Shown here: in pieces, positions 17,086 to 26,200 of the stretch
Layout of the letters: each line of letters opens with the position of its first letter
Position numbering within the stretch: position 1 is the first letter of the stretch
NCBI GenBank assembly: GCA_041648175.1
Contig: JBAZPO010000007.1
Location: 1-64,000 of the forward strand
Direction of reading: 5' to 3'
Length of the DNA stretch: 64,000 nucleotides
Source: Desulfobaccales bacterium
GTDB taxonomy: Bacteria > Desulfobacterota > Desulfobaccia > Desulfobaccales > 0-14-0-80-60-11
Translations under genes and position numbers: made by a program
Notes under the pieces: generated by a model
What the model was told of the DNA's origin: nothing
The model's database searches: none
The model's input: only the letters and a program-made list of their open reading frames with translations

Positions 17086-18021
17086 TTACAGCCAACGGAA
17101 CAGTTTCTCCCGCTGATCCAACCGGGTCAGGCCCGCTTTCCGGGCAGTTTGCAGGGCTTCCTCGTGCTCCGGGCCGGTCAAGAATTTGCGCAGCGTCGGA
17201 TGTTCGCTAGCCCGGCCGCAGGGGCGATACTGCCCCATGACGTTCACGTAGGTGTTGGGCGACACCTCCCGGGCCAAAAATTCCATAATTTTTCGTGTGC
17301 CGGCCAGACCGTCGGGTAGCACCAGGTGCCGCACCAACAGGCCCCGTTGGGCTACGCCGTTCTCGTCTATCACCAAATCGCCCACCTGCCGGTGCATTTC
17401 TTTGAGGGCCTGGCGGGCGATCTCCGGATAGTCTTCCGCCTGGCACAAATCCTTGGCTACCTGGGGATCCCAAAACTTGAAGTCCGGCATGTAAATATCT
17501 ACCACCCCATCCAGGAGACGGAGGGTCTCCACCGCGTCATAGCCCCCGGTATTGTAAACCAGTGGGACGTGGAGCCCGCCCTCAATGGCCGGGACCAGGG
17601 CCGCCAAAATCTGATAGACTTGGTGGCTGGGGGTGACGAAATTGATGTTGTGGCAGCCCCGCTTCTGCAAAAGAAGCATCATCGCAGCCAGGTCCGGGAT
17701 AGAAACTTCTTCGCCTTCCCCGCCGTGGCTGATCTCGTAATTCTGACAAAAAATACAATACAGATTGCAGTGGGTAAAGAAGATGGTGCCGGAGCCATGG
17801 TGCCCCACCAGGGGGTCTTCTTCTCCGAAATGGGGCGAATACGACGATACCATCGGTTGATCCCCGGTACGGCACAGACCCCGCTCGCCGTGATGCCGGT
17901 CCACCAGGCAGTTGCGGGGGCAAAGATTGCATTGGCTCAAGATGTCATAAGCCGCGGCAATTTTGGCCGTGAGCAAGCCCCGGCGGTGCGTCTTTAAATA
18001 GACCGGTTCCCATGGTTCCAT
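17086..18021 (-). CDS. Radical SAM protein, PflA-like COG1313 family
   Basis: A 311-residue protein with an N-terminal cysteine set (CNLCPRNC and GERGLC) followed by the radical SAM motif CNLYCIFC, as in the COG1313 group related to pyruvate formate-lyase activating enzyme. Other landmarks are NINFVTPSHQVYQIL, YNTGGYDAVETL and DIYMPDFKFWD. Members are common in anaerobes, and their target is not established. It ends 83 bases before the phosphatase gene on the same strand, with a repeat between. The N-terminal ATG has only a weak ribosome site. Confidence 0.88.
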   Translation of the reverse strand: MEPWEPVYLKTHRRGLLTAKIAAAYDILSQCNLCPRNCLVDRHHGERGLCRTGDQPMVSSYSPHFGEEDPLVGHHGSGTIFFTHCNLYCIFCQNYEISHGGEGEEVSIPDLAAMMLLLQKRGCHNINFVTPSHQVYQILAALVPAIEGGLHVPLVYNTGGYDAVETLRLLDGVVDIYMPDFKFWDPQVAKDLCQAEDYPEIARQALKEMHRQVGDLVIDENGVAQRGLLVRHLVLPDGLAGTRKIMEFLAREVSPNTYVNVMGQYRPCGRASEHPTLRKFLTGPEHEEALQTARKAGLTRLDQREKLFRWL

Positions 18022-18066
18022 GGCGTCCTGCGTTCTCTTGTTTCAACTTACGGGGCTGCACCTGCC

Positions 18067-18086
18067 GGCGGGCGAGGACGCCCGCC
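18067..18086. repeat. Perfect GC hairpin between two genes
   Basis: GGCGGGCG and CGCCCGCC flank a 4-nt loop, the GGCGGGC family seen at 12544, 13121 and 26110. Confidence 0.6.
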
Positions 18087-18099
18087 CTACCTTAACCGT

Positions 18100-20061
18100 T
18101 CACCACTCTTCCACCTCGGCCCGCCAGGGTTCCAGGAGGGTGCGGGGGATATCATTGATGAACCGAGAGGGCGAATTGACGGTCATGCCGAATTGTCTGC
18201 TATAGCCGATACTGGGGAAGGTTAGCGCCAGATAATTTCGGGCTCGGGTGGCGGCCACGTACATGAGGCGGCGTTCTTCTTCCATTTCCTCGTCCCGCTC
18301 CTGGGAGTAAAAGGCCGGGAAGCGGCCTTCCGCGGCCCAGATGATGAACACCGCGTCCCACTCCAGGCCCTTGGCCGAGTGGATCGTGGACAGGGTCAGG
18401 TAGTCATCGGTGGGGGTGACCACGTCCGCCAGGCTGCTGGGGGGCTCCAGCGTCAGGTCGTTCAGGAAGGTTTGGATCTCCCGGTAGCGGGCAGTGATGG
18501 TCAGGAGGTGTTCCAGGTCCTTCATTCTTTTTGGGTAATCATCATAGCGGGCCTTGGCCAGGGGTTCGTAATAGGCCAGGGCCTGGTTCATCCGGGTCAT
18601 CAGGGTCTGGCCCGGGGTATTCAGGCCGGCCATGAGATCGGCTAAGTCTTTCAATTCCTTGGACTTGCTTTGGCTGCGCAGCCATTTGATGGCGTCTTCC
18701 AGTTCAAAGCCGTTGCCCACCTGGGCATTGAACTTGTTGCAGCGCTGGCGGCCCACGCCGGGGACCAGGAGCAGCACCCGGGTCCAACTCATGGTGTCTT
18801 TGGGGTTGGCCACCACCTTCAGGTGGGCCAGGAGGTCCTTGATGTGGGCGCTCTCCATGAATTTGAAGCCCCCGAACTTCATGAAGGGGATGCCGGAGCG
18901 CACCAGTTCTATCTCCAGGTCGAAGGAATGGTAGCCGGCCCGGATGAGCACCGCGATCTGGCTCAAGGGGGTGCCTTCTTCCTGGAGTGCCTGCACCTGG
19001 GCCACCACCAACCGGGATTGCTCGTTTTCCGAGGCCGCGCGGAACAGGCGCGGGCGTACGCCGTCGGCCCGCCGGGTGAACAGGCACTTGGTGTACTTGT
19101 CCCGGGCGCTGGCAATGATCTCGTTGGCCAGGTCTAAAATGGGCTGGGTGCTGCGGTAGTTCTCTTCCAGCTTGATGATCCGGGTGCCGGGGAAGAGGTC
19201 GGGGAAATCCATGATGTTGCGGAAATTGGCTCCCCGGAAGGAGTAGATGCTTTGTGAGTCGTCCCCCACGGCCATGACGTTTTGGTGGGTGGAGGCTAAA
19301 AGACGCACCAGTTCGGCCTGGAGCCGGTTGGTGTCCTGATATTCGTCCACCATCAGGTATTGGAAACGCCGGGACAGGTGCTGACGCAGATCGTCGTGCT
19401 CGGTTAAGAGGCGGCGGCCTTCCAGGAGCAGGTCGTCATAGTCCAGAAGAGCGTGGCGCCGTTTTTCATCCTGGTAGGCTGCGGCCATTTTGGCCAGGCG
19501 GTCCCTTTGGTCCAGGAACTGGGGATAGTCCCGATTCAGGAGGCTATCCAGGGACAGGTCTTTGTTTACCACCGCACCAAAAAGCTCCGCAATGGTCTCC
19601 TTCCGGGGGAAGGGGCCGGAGAGCTGCTTATAGCCCAGGCGCTCTTTGAGCATTTTCAGGAGGTCGCCCTGGTCGGCCCGGTCCATGACCGTAAACCCCT
19701 TGGGGTACCCCAGGCGCTCGCCGTACTGCCTGAGCCACAGGTAACAGACCCCGTGAAAGGTGCCGCCCACTACCTGGCCCAGGGCCTGATTGAGGAGATG
19801 CACCGCCCGGGTAAGCATCTCCCGGGAGGCCTTGCGGGTAAAAGTGAGCAGCAGGATTGAGCTGGGGTCCACCCCGTGCTCCACCAGATAGGCCAGGCGA
19901 TAGACCAGGGTGCGGGTCTTGCCGCTGCCGGCCCCGGCTATGACCAGGATAGGCCCTTCTTTAGTGGTCACCGCCTCGTACTGGGCCGGATTGAGCTCCT
20001 TTTGGTAATCAATGCGGGGCGCCGGAGCATCAGGGGGTATGGGTTTGAAGGTGTAGGTCAT
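18100..20061 (-). CDS. UvrD/Rep/PcrA-type superfamily 1A DNA helicase
   Basis: A 653-residue ATP-dependent 3'-5' helicase for repair or replication restart. Motifs in order are the Q-motif LNPAQYEAV, Walker A GAGSGKTRTL, DEYQDTN (motif II), VGDDSQSIYSFRGA (III), STIHSAKGLEWDAVFI (V) and RRLMYVAATRARNYLAL (VI). It is slightly shorter than E. coli UvrD and lacks its long C-terminal tail, which is closer to the compact PcrA-like form. It stands alone between repeats; the ribosome site is weak. Confidence 0.92.
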   Translation of the reverse strand: MTYTFKPIPPDAPAPRIDYQKELNPAQYEAVTTKEGPILVIAGAGSGKTRTLVYRLAYLVEHGVDPSSILLLTFTRKASREMLTRAVHLLNQALGQVVGGTFHGVCYLWLRQYGERLGYPKGFTVMDRADQGDLLKMLKERLGYKQLSGPFPRKETIAELFGAVVNKDLSLDSLLNRDYPQFLDQRDRLAKMAAAYQDEKRRHALLDYDDLLLEGRRLLTEHDDLRQHLSRRFQYLMVDEYQDTNRLQAELVRLLASTHQNVMAVGDDSQSIYSFRGANFRNIMDFPDLFPGTRIIKLEENYRSTQPILDLANEIIASARDKYTKCLFTRRADGVRPRLFRAASENEQSRLVVAQVQALQEEGTPLSQIAVLIRAGYHSFDLEIELVRSGIPFMKFGGFKFMESAHIKDLLAHLKVVANPKDTMSWTRVLLLVPGVGRQRCNKFNAQVGNGFELEDAIKWLRSQSKSKELKDLADLMAGLNTPGQTLMTRMNQALAYYEPLAKARYDDYPKRMKDLEHLLTITARYREIQTFLNDLTLEPPSSLADVVTPTDDYLTLSTIHSAKGLEWDAVFIIWAAEGRFPAFYSQERDEEMEEERRLMYVAATRARNYLALTFPSIGYSRQFGMTVNSPSRFINDIPRTLLEPWRAEVEEW

Positions 20062-20146
20062 ATTTAGCGATCAGCTAGCAGCTTTCAGCTTTCAGCAAAT
20101 GATTTAAGAAATAGCCCAATATTAGTTTAGGCGGACACACAGAGCC

Positions 20147-20297
20147 GTAGGGCGGGAAAGCGAAGCGCATCCCGCCTTCGGTAATTCGGGTTCCTTACTT
20201 ATGCCGCAATGTATATGCTTTGGCAGATGTGCTCGTTCAAAGTCCAGAGATGGCATAATGCTAAAGGCGGGATGCGCTTCGCTTTCCCGCCCTACGG
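20147..20297. repeat. Two opposed REPs enclosing a RAYT-locus remnant
   Basis: A reverse REP (20147-20176) and a forward REP (20266-20297) flank 89 bases. The enclosed left part reads GGTAATTCGGGTT, then ACTTATGCCGCAAT, close to the bases just upstream of and at the start codon of the RAYT gene at 38640 (GGCAATTGGGTT, then ACTTATGCCGCAAT). The right part, ATGGCATAATGCTAAAGG, resembles ATGGAATAATACAAAAGG just before the REP downstream of that RAYT. It therefore looks like a RAYT unit with its middle deleted. Confidence 0.6.
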
Positions 20298-20312
20298 GGT
20301 ACGGGCTACGGC

Positions 20313-21827
20313 TCACTGCTTACTCTTAAAATAATCAATAATCGCCGCGGCCAGGGCCGGGATGGTGAACGCGGCCGGTTCGATCTTAGGCGTGATGCCG
20401 TATTCCTCTAAGGTGGCCGTGGTGATGGGGCCGATGGAGGCTACGGTTGCGCCCGCGGCCAGGCTTTGAAAGTGGTCCTTACCCACCAGTCCGGCGAAGT
20501 TGTGGACCGTGGCGGAACTGGTGAAGGTGAGGATATCCACTTGGCCCTCGTTAAGCACCCCGGCGGCCTCGCCGGGAACGGACGCAGGCGGCAGCGCCCG
20601 GTAGACCGGGACTACGTCCACCGCCATCCCGAGCCCGGCCAGACCTTCGGGGAGCACGTCCCGGGCTTGCTCGGCCCGGGCCAGGAGGATGCGCGTCCCG
20701 CCCAATAAGCGCGGCGTTAAAACTTCAAGCAAGCCCTCGGCCTGGAAGGTCTTTGGCACCACATCCGCCATCAGGCCGTATGGCTTGAGGGCATCGCTAG
20801 TGGCCGGACCGATGACGGCAATTTTGGCGCGTCCCAAGGCCCGAACATCATTACCCATATGGAAAAGACGGTCCATGAACGCGCTCACCCCGTTGGCGCT
20901 GGTGAAAATCACCCAGTCATAACGGGCCAGATGCTGCAAGGCCGCGTCCAGGGGCGCAAAATCCGCGGGGGGCATGATCTCGATGGTGGGGACTTCCAGG
21001 CATTTGGCCCCGGCGTCATTCAGCATCTCCACGAGGCGGGACGCTTGGTTCCGGGAACGGGTCACTACCACGGTTTTGCCCCACAGTGGCCGATTTTCCC
21101 ACCATTTAAGGGTCTCAGCCAAGTCAACCACGCCGCCAACCACCAGCACTGCAGGCGGCTTGATTTCGGCCTTTTGGGCGCGAGCGGCGATGTCGGCCAG
21201 GGTTCCCACCACGGTGCGCTGGGCCAACGTGGTGCCTTTTTCAATCAGCGCGGCTGGAGTCTCCGAGGCGCGGCCTGCCTGGATCAATCGGCGGCAGTTG
21301 TCCGCCAGGTTTTTCACCCCCATGAGAAAGACCAGGGTGCCGGGGTTCTGGCCCAGAGCGGACCAGGGAATGGTGCTGGCGTCTTTGGTGGGGTCTTCGT
21401 GGCCGGTGATGAAGGTCACCAGAGTGGTGTGGCGCCGGTGGGTCACCGGGATGCCGGCGTAGGCGGGCACCGCTACTGCGGAGGTTACTCCGGGGACGAT
21501 CTCAAATGAGATGCCGGCCGCGGCCAGTTCTTCGGCTTCTTCGCCGCCCCGGCCAAAGACGAAGGGGTCGCCGCCCTTGAGGCGCACCACCGTGAGCCCG
21601 GCTTTGGCCTTTTTCACCAAGAGCTCGTTGATGTCCTCCTGGGGCAGGGCATGGGCGCCGGCCTTTTTGCCCACATAGAAGAGTTCGGCTGTGGCCGGCG
21701 CTTCCTGGAGCAACGCCGGGCTGGCCAACTGATCATAGACCACGACGTCGGCCCGGCGTAGTAAATCCAGACCCTTCACCGTGATCAAACCCGGGTCTCC
21801 AGGCCCGGCGCCTACTAGATAAACCAT
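20313..21827 (-). CDS. cobA-hemD: Uroporphyrinogen-III C-methyltransferase / uroporphyrinogen-III synthase fusion
   Basis: A bifunctional tetrapyrrole enzyme. Residues 1-~245 are the SUMT domain, which makes precorrin-2 for siroheme and cobalamin: VYLVGAGPGDPGLIT, VVRLKGGDPFVFGRGGEE and ITHRRH-like VTHRRHTTLVTFITGHE. Residues ~250-504 are the HemD domain that cyclises hydroxymethylbilane, with weakly conserved PTIEIMPP, FTSANGV and FTSSATV segments. Such fusions are common in anaerobes. Provision of corrin precursors fits the corrinoid operon at 42.4 kb. The stop of an AT-rich DUF4062 gene lies only 12 bases upstream of this ATG, so the native upstream context may have been displaced. AAAGGG precedes the ATG. 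Confidence 0.93.
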   Translation of the reverse strand: MVYLVGAGPGDPGLITVKGLDLLRRADVVVYDQLASPALLQEAPATAELFYVGKKAGAHALPQEDINELLVKKAKAGLTVVRLKGGDPFVFGRGGEEAEELAAAGISFEIVPGVTSAVAVPAYAGIPVTHRRHTTLVTFITGHEDPTKDASTIPWSALGQNPGTLVFLMGVKNLADNCRRLIQAGRASETPAALIEKGTTLAQRTVVGTLADIAARAQKAEIKPPAVLVVGGVVDLAETLKWWENRPLWGKTVVVTRSRNQASRLVEMLNDAGAKCLEVPTIEIMPPADFAPLDAALQHLARYDWVIFTSANGVSAFMDRLFHMGNDVRALGRAKIAVIGPATSDALKPYGLMADVVPKTFQAEGLLEVLTPRLLGGTRILLARAEQARDVLPEGLAGLGMAVDVVPVYRALPPASVPGEAAGVLNEGQVDILTFTSSATVHNFAGLVGKDHFQSLAAGATVASIGPITTATLEEYGITPKIEPAAFTIPALAAAIIDYFKSKQ

Positions 21828-21839
21828 CCCTTTATTATA

Positions 21840-23027
21840 TCATTTGCATTCTGGATTTGAAATCTTTATACGTAGTGCTTTTTCCACTTCAAACACAAGA
21901 TTAAGATTTGTCTCAAATACGCCTACCAATTTATCTAATGAATTAATCGTTTTCTTTTTCGCAAGATTTTGCCTAGTAACCATCCCAGGGAGATTCTGTA
22001 TACTAGATCGAAACCCTTTTATAGATTCTATCGTGGAAGGTGTGGAAGAAATAAATATCGAAACAGCATTTAAAAGTTCGTTTAATTCATTTTTATTATC
22101 CATGCCAAATTCGGTTGATAAAGTAATAATATTACCTATCGCCATAATAGCATCCTGAAATGCTTTAGAATAAATAGGTATTTCGACCTCTATTCTTACA
22201 ACAAATTCCTCCATATTTTCAGCTGAATTCTGTAATATATGTTTAAACATCTTCATCATAACTTCTTTAGGGGCCTTATCAATCTTGTTGAGTTCCTCAG
22301 TGCGTTGATTTATTTTATTATTAAGTTCAAGCTGATATTGAGTAATTCGCATTAGAAGCTCATGAACCTTTAAAAGGGAATCATTAGCCATTTCAATATA
22401 ATCAAGATATCCAAGTTCTTCGCCTTCCTCATTCGAAATTTGAAGACCCTCGTTAACTATTAATTCATTTGGTTGGTTTTTGAACTTTTTCTGTTTGCAT
22501 TTTTTCCATTCTTGGACCACTCGACTAAGATGAACCCGAATGAGAGATTGAAATTCCTCTAATGTTGAGAACTCCCAATATAGACCACCCTTATTCCCCA
22601 ATTGAGCTTTGAATTCTGAAACTAAACGAAGTTGATCATGATCTAATTTACTCGGAGATATTGGGGTATCTTTAAAATAAAACATTATTTTGATATTACT
22701 ACCTTCTTTATAGCGATCAAAAGCCCTATGAAATTCTTCTTCAGTCCCCGATCCTGATCGTTTTGTCGGTGTTCCATAACGAGCCCACATTATTCCTACA
22801 ATAATATCATAATCGTCACCTATCTGTCGATTGACTACATTTTGCGCATCTTCGCCAAAATCTGGATATGCATTCGTTTCCCAACGAACAAGTTCTAATC
22901 TTAATCCGAGTGTTTTACTCCAAGTGATATTTAATTCTCGAATCACGTCTTCTAATGCTGCACGTTCCTCCGCAACATCTGCAGGAGACGCAACAAAGAC
23001 AGTTATTACATTTTCATCCCTGGGCAT
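21840..23027 (-). CDS. DUF4062-domain protein, stand-alone
   Basis: A 395-residue AT-rich gene. The N-terminal ~165 residues match DUF4062 by ITVFVASPADVAEERAALEDVI, WETNAYPDFG, DYDIIVGIMWARYGTPT and GTEEEFHRAF; this Rossmann/TIR-like domain usually heads large STAND NTPases or defence proteins. The remainder is helical (QYQLELNNKINQRTEEL, long K/E-rich stretches) with no NTPase or repeat domain. The ATG at 23027 is chosen because AAGGAGGGG lies 3-4 nt upstream; a longer frame to 23078 has no ribosome site. Base composition differs sharply from cobA-hemD and the hemerythrin gene on either side, suggesting acquisition. Function unknown. Confidence 0.75.
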   Translation of the reverse strand: MPRDENVITVFVASPADVAEERAALEDVIRELNITWSKTLGLRLELVRWETNAYPDFGEDAQNVVNRQIGDDYDIIVGIMWARYGTPTKRSGSGTEEEFHRAFDRYKEGSNIKIMFYFKDTPISPSKLDHDQLRLVSEFKAQLGNKGGLYWEFSTLEEFQSLIRVHLSRVVQEWKKCKQKKFKNQPNELIVNEGLQISNEEGEELGYLDYIEMANDSLLKVHELLMRITQYQLELNNKINQRTEELNKIDKAPKEVMMKMFKHILQNSAENMEEFVVRIEVEIPIYSKAFQDAIMAIGNIITLSTEFGMDNKNELNELLNAVSIFISSTPSTIESIKGFRSSIQNLPGMVTRQNLAKKKTINSLDKLVGVFETNLNLVFEVEKALRIKISNPECK

Positions 23028-23074
23028 TTCTCCCCTCCTTAAAGGGAAAACTTCTACTTCACTCCCAATGCCTC

Positions 23075-23653
23075 TCAATGGCAGGTCTTGCAGCCCCGGT
23101 GCTGCTCGATGCGTTCCACCACGCCGCGATATTTTTCGTGGATTAACTGCCGGTCGAACTCCTGCATCTGGGCCAGCATATCGGCCTGCTCGGCCTCGCT
23201 GAAATAGGCCATGCAGGGGATAAAGAAGTGTGTGTCCTCTTTTTCGATGTGCCGGGGATAGAACCCCAATAACTCCCCCATATGGAGCATGAGGTCGTTG
23301 AGGGCGCCGGGGGACTCCAGGAGGTAGCCTTCCTTGGCCTTGACCAGGTTGGCGGTGGTCTCCCGGCCCCAGGCGTGATCTTTGATCAACTCATCCATCA
23401 CCTGTTTAAGTTCCGGGGAGAGGTCTTTGGCCGCCAGGGCCTTGAACAGGATATCTTCTTCCTTACCGTGGTGGCAGCGGTCGGCGTAGGTGCGGATGAA
23501 ATCCACCGCGGTGTCGATGAAGACCGGGTCCACAAAGGCGAACTCCGGGTCCACGTCGATATTGGCCTTGATGCGCTCGAACTCCTGCTGCATCAGGTGG
23601 AGCAGGCGCTCGATCAGACGGTGTTCGATCATGAGAGGGGCAATAGGTTGCAT
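23075..23653 (-). CDS. Hemerythrin-domain protein
   Basis: A 192-residue soluble protein with the histidine/acid pattern of the hemerythrin four-helix bundle that binds a di-iron site: IEHRLIERLL, CHHGKEEDILF, KDHAWGRE and HIEKEDTHFFIP. Such proteins bind oxygen, sense it, or hold iron in anaerobes. The C-terminus GCKTCH adds a Cys-x-x-Cys-His not needed for the di-iron site. AAGGA precedes the ATG. The neighbouring DUF362 gene is also on this strand. Confidence 0.87.
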   Translation of the reverse strand: MQPIAPLMIEHRLIERLLHLMQQEFERIKANIDVDPEFAFVDPVFIDTAVDFIRTYADRCHHGKEEDILFKALAAKDLSPELKQVMDELIKDHAWGRETTANLVKAKEGYLLESPGALNDLMLHMGELLGFYPRHIEKEDTHFFIPCMAYFSEAEQADMLAQMQEFDRQLIHEKYRGVVERIEQHRGCKTCH

Positions 23654-23689
23654 AAAATATTCCTTAATTTAGCCGCCGATGGACGCCGA

Positions 23690-23733
23690 TGCACATGGAT
23701 AAAAAAATCTGCGTCTATCTGCGTCCATCTGCG
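23690..23733. repeat. Short direct repeat ATCTGCGTCT/C
   Basis: Three consecutive ATCTGCG units, the middle two extended as ATCTGCGTC, lie between the DUF362 stop and the hemerythrin start, next to GATGGACGCCGATGCACATGG. This is a widespread kind of intergenic repeat; no function is visible. Confidence 0.45.
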
Positions 23734-23735
23734 GT

Positions 23736-24854
23736 TTAGATTTTAACGAGTTCGTACTCCCGAGCCCCCAGACCTAACTGGGCGGCATAGTCCAACTGAA
23801 TATGCCAGTCAATCTGGGGATAGAGATCTTTGAATTTATCGCTGCCGACAGCCAGGTCTTTCAGGGCGGACCCGGCAATGCCCGGGCTTGCGATGACCAG
23901 ATCGGCTGAGGCCTGGTCCAGGGCCACGGGGTCATGGGAGGCCAGGATACCGATATCCCCCACGATGGGCAGATCGTTGTGGCCGTAGCAGTCGCAGGCG
24001 GGCGAGACCTGGGTGACGAAGTTGATGAACACGCTGCGGTCCTGCTTGGTTTTGAGGGCGCCGTAAGCATACTCCATCATCTTCTTGAGGAAAACCGGGA
24101 TGGATTCGTTCCACTGAATCTGGATGTTGCCATAGGGGCACACCAGGATGCACTCCCCGCAACCCACGCACTTGGTGGGGTCGATGACCGCCTTTTCTGT
24201 TTCCGGATTGATGCCAATGGCCTCCTGGGCACATTGGGCCACACAGTCGCCGCAGCCGGTGCACTTTTTCTCGGTCACCTTGGGGGAGATGTTGGAGTGC
24301 TGGGCCAGCTTGCCCCGGCGGGAGGCGCAACCCATCCCCAAGTTTTTCAGGGCGCCGCCGAACCCCGCGAATTCGTGGCCTTTAAAGTGACTCAGGGTCA
24401 CCATGACTTCTGCTTCCACAATGGCTTCGGCCAGAAAGACGCTCTTGAACTGCTCCTTATTAATCTCCACTTCCACTTCGGCCTTGCCGGTGAGGCCGTC
24501 GGCGATGACCAGGGGCGCTTTCACCACTGCGTAAGCAAAGCCGTTTTCGATGGCGGTGGTGAGGTGGCTCACGGATTCGCTCCGGGTCCCCACATACAAC
24601 GTATTGGCGTCGGTGAGGAAGGGCCGGCCTCCCAGGTCCCAAACTTTGTCCACCACCTGACGCACATAGATAGGACGGATGAAGGAGGTATTACCCTTCT
24701 CCCCGAAGTGGAGCTTAAGCGCCACCAGGGGCCGCTTCTTTTTGCGCTGGATGATGGTCTTGATATCCAGGGCGTCCAGCAGACGGCCGAACTTCTTGAA
24801 ATTGGGCTCCTTGACGGAGGCCCGGAGATCCATGAGAAAGACTTGGCTGGGCAT
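23736..24854 (-). CDS. DUF362 protein with two [4Fe-4S] clusters
   Basis: A 372-residue cytoplasmic iron-sulfur protein. The DUF362 core is seen in LKLHFGEKGNTSFIRP, TLSHFKGHEFAGFGGALKNLGMG and NFVTQVSPACDC. A bacterial ferredoxin insert at about 198-250 carries CTGCGDCVAQC and CVGCGECILVCP, giving two [4Fe-4S] cubanes. The family is common in strict anaerobes and probably couples electron transfer to an unknown reaction. AAGG lies upstream of the ATG. It is a single gene on the minus strand; the AT-rich DUF6236 remnant lies upstream. Confidence 0.88.
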   Translation of the reverse strand: MPSQVFLMDLRASVKEPNFKKFGRLLDALDIKTIIQRKKKRPLVALKLHFGEKGNTSFIRPIYVRQVVDKVWDLGGRPFLTDANTLYVGTRSESVSHLTTAIENGFAYAVVKAPLVIADGLTGKAEVEVEINKEQFKSVFLAEAIVEAEVMVTLSHFKGHEFAGFGGALKNLGMGCASRRGKLAQHSNISPKVTEKKCTGCGDCVAQCAQEAIGINPETEKAVIDPTKCVGCGECILVCPYGNIQIQWNESIPVFLKKMMEYAYGALKTKQDRSVFINFVTQVSPACDCYGHNDLPIVGDIGILASHDPVALDQASADLVIASPGIAGSALKDLAVGSDKFKDLYPQIDWHIQLDYAAQLGLGAREYELVKI

Positions 24855-24901
24855 GATTTACCTTCAGTAATTTATCTTTAGGTTGTCAGTGGTTATAAAA
24901 A

Positions 24902-26058
24902 TTACAATGGTGTCACCGTAACTTGATACCGTTGGGGATCAAATTCTTTTTGTGCTTTCAATAAATATGTAAAAGGATTTTCTCTCAATTTCTGTACTTT
25001 ATCAATATTGTACAATACTGTATTTGCCGTAAAAGATACGCCTGCCCCTGCTAATAAAGCACAAGGGATTGACAAACCTAGTAACGCGAGTGGAATTGAA
25101 GTTGCTGTGGTAGAAACAACAGAAACTTTTAAAAACGTATCGGATGCGAATCGAATCATATTTTCCTTCAATCCAATCTTCATAGAATCTATGGCAGGCC
25201 TTACTTCATTTATATATTTATCATGAACACTTTGACGAATGGCCTCCAATGGTTGTTCAATAGAAATTTCGTTCGCAAGTTCAGAAACCTTTGTTCTGAA
25301 ACGACCTAATTCGCTTTTGAATCTCTCTCTGAAGATGATTATTTTATTTACAGGGGTTTCTGGATCGATCTGTATGCCTTCTAATATTAAGTCTGCGAGC
25401 ATTGCTTGAGCTAAACTTCGATTACGTCTTAAATCGCGACCAAATCGGCTTCTTCTTCGCCTAGACCCTTCATGGTAATTAATATTATATCCCATCGAAT
25501 AGGATGATAAATTACCATCCAATCTAGCAACATTTGCAAGCCGACTATTTGATACTGAATCAGTTAATAAAGCGATGCCATGTCTTTCAGAAAGATTTGT
25601 GGCTAATAATGTCATATAGAAATTCGCGAATCTTTTATCTACAGAAATCCATCGATTTTTGTTACCTAATGATTCGTTAAGTATGTGTTGAATTTCATAA
25701 GGAAGTTTTTCAGGATGCATTGATAAACATCAAATATTCTTTCAGAAAATTTATCAGGGTGAATAATTCGATGGTCTGTAATGTCTCCAGAAAATAGAAC
25801 TTGAGTCCCTTCAGGCGAGTTTATGTATTCTAATACATCTTCTGTTAACTCTTCGATCTCTTCTAAATCAGGATGTACATAGAAAGGTATTAATGATCCT
25901 TCATCAAAGAATTCCTCGGCAGTTCTTTTTTCATATGGTCGTTGGATTGATTTTGGGACAATTGTTTGAATTTTGTCCCAATATAACATTGCATTCTTTA
26001 ACCAAGACTCATCTTGAATCTCTATCCATGGATAATAAAGAGCCCTTGAAAATGCCAT
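24902..26058 (-). pseudogene. DUF6236-like gene split by a one-base deletion
   Basis: Two AT-rich frames read as one protein: 26058 to about 25721 (ALYYPWIEIQDESWLKNAMLYW, IQTIVPKSI, HPDLEEIEEL) and 25720 to 24902 (HPEKLPYEIQ, FANFYMTLLATNLSERHGIALLT, then helices and a hydrophobic pair near SIPLALLGLSIPCALL). The join falls at ...TATCA/ATGCAT: one extra A there would give Val-Tyr-Gln-Met-His-Pro and restore a single ~385-residue frame. This resembles the DUF6236 family I know from other genomes. The first half has a good GGAGG site. It could be a real null allele or a sequencing/assembly error. Function of the family is not established. Confidence 0.65.
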
Positions 26059-26109
26059 TTCAATACCTCCTCTTATAATAATTTTACAAATAAGGAAAAA
26101 TCAAAATTT

Positions 26110-26126
26110 GGCGGGCAGTGCCCGCC
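26110..26126. repeat. GGCGGGC-family hairpin
   Basis: GGCGGGC, AGT, GCCCGCC, followed by CTACAC; it lies at the upstream edge of the AT-rich DUF6236 insertion. Confidence 0.6.
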
Positions 26127-26200
26127 CTACACGCAGACTAAACCTCCGATTACCGGGTTCAGGGCAGCTAAATCTGACCCCTGATCCCGGCCTCTGACCT

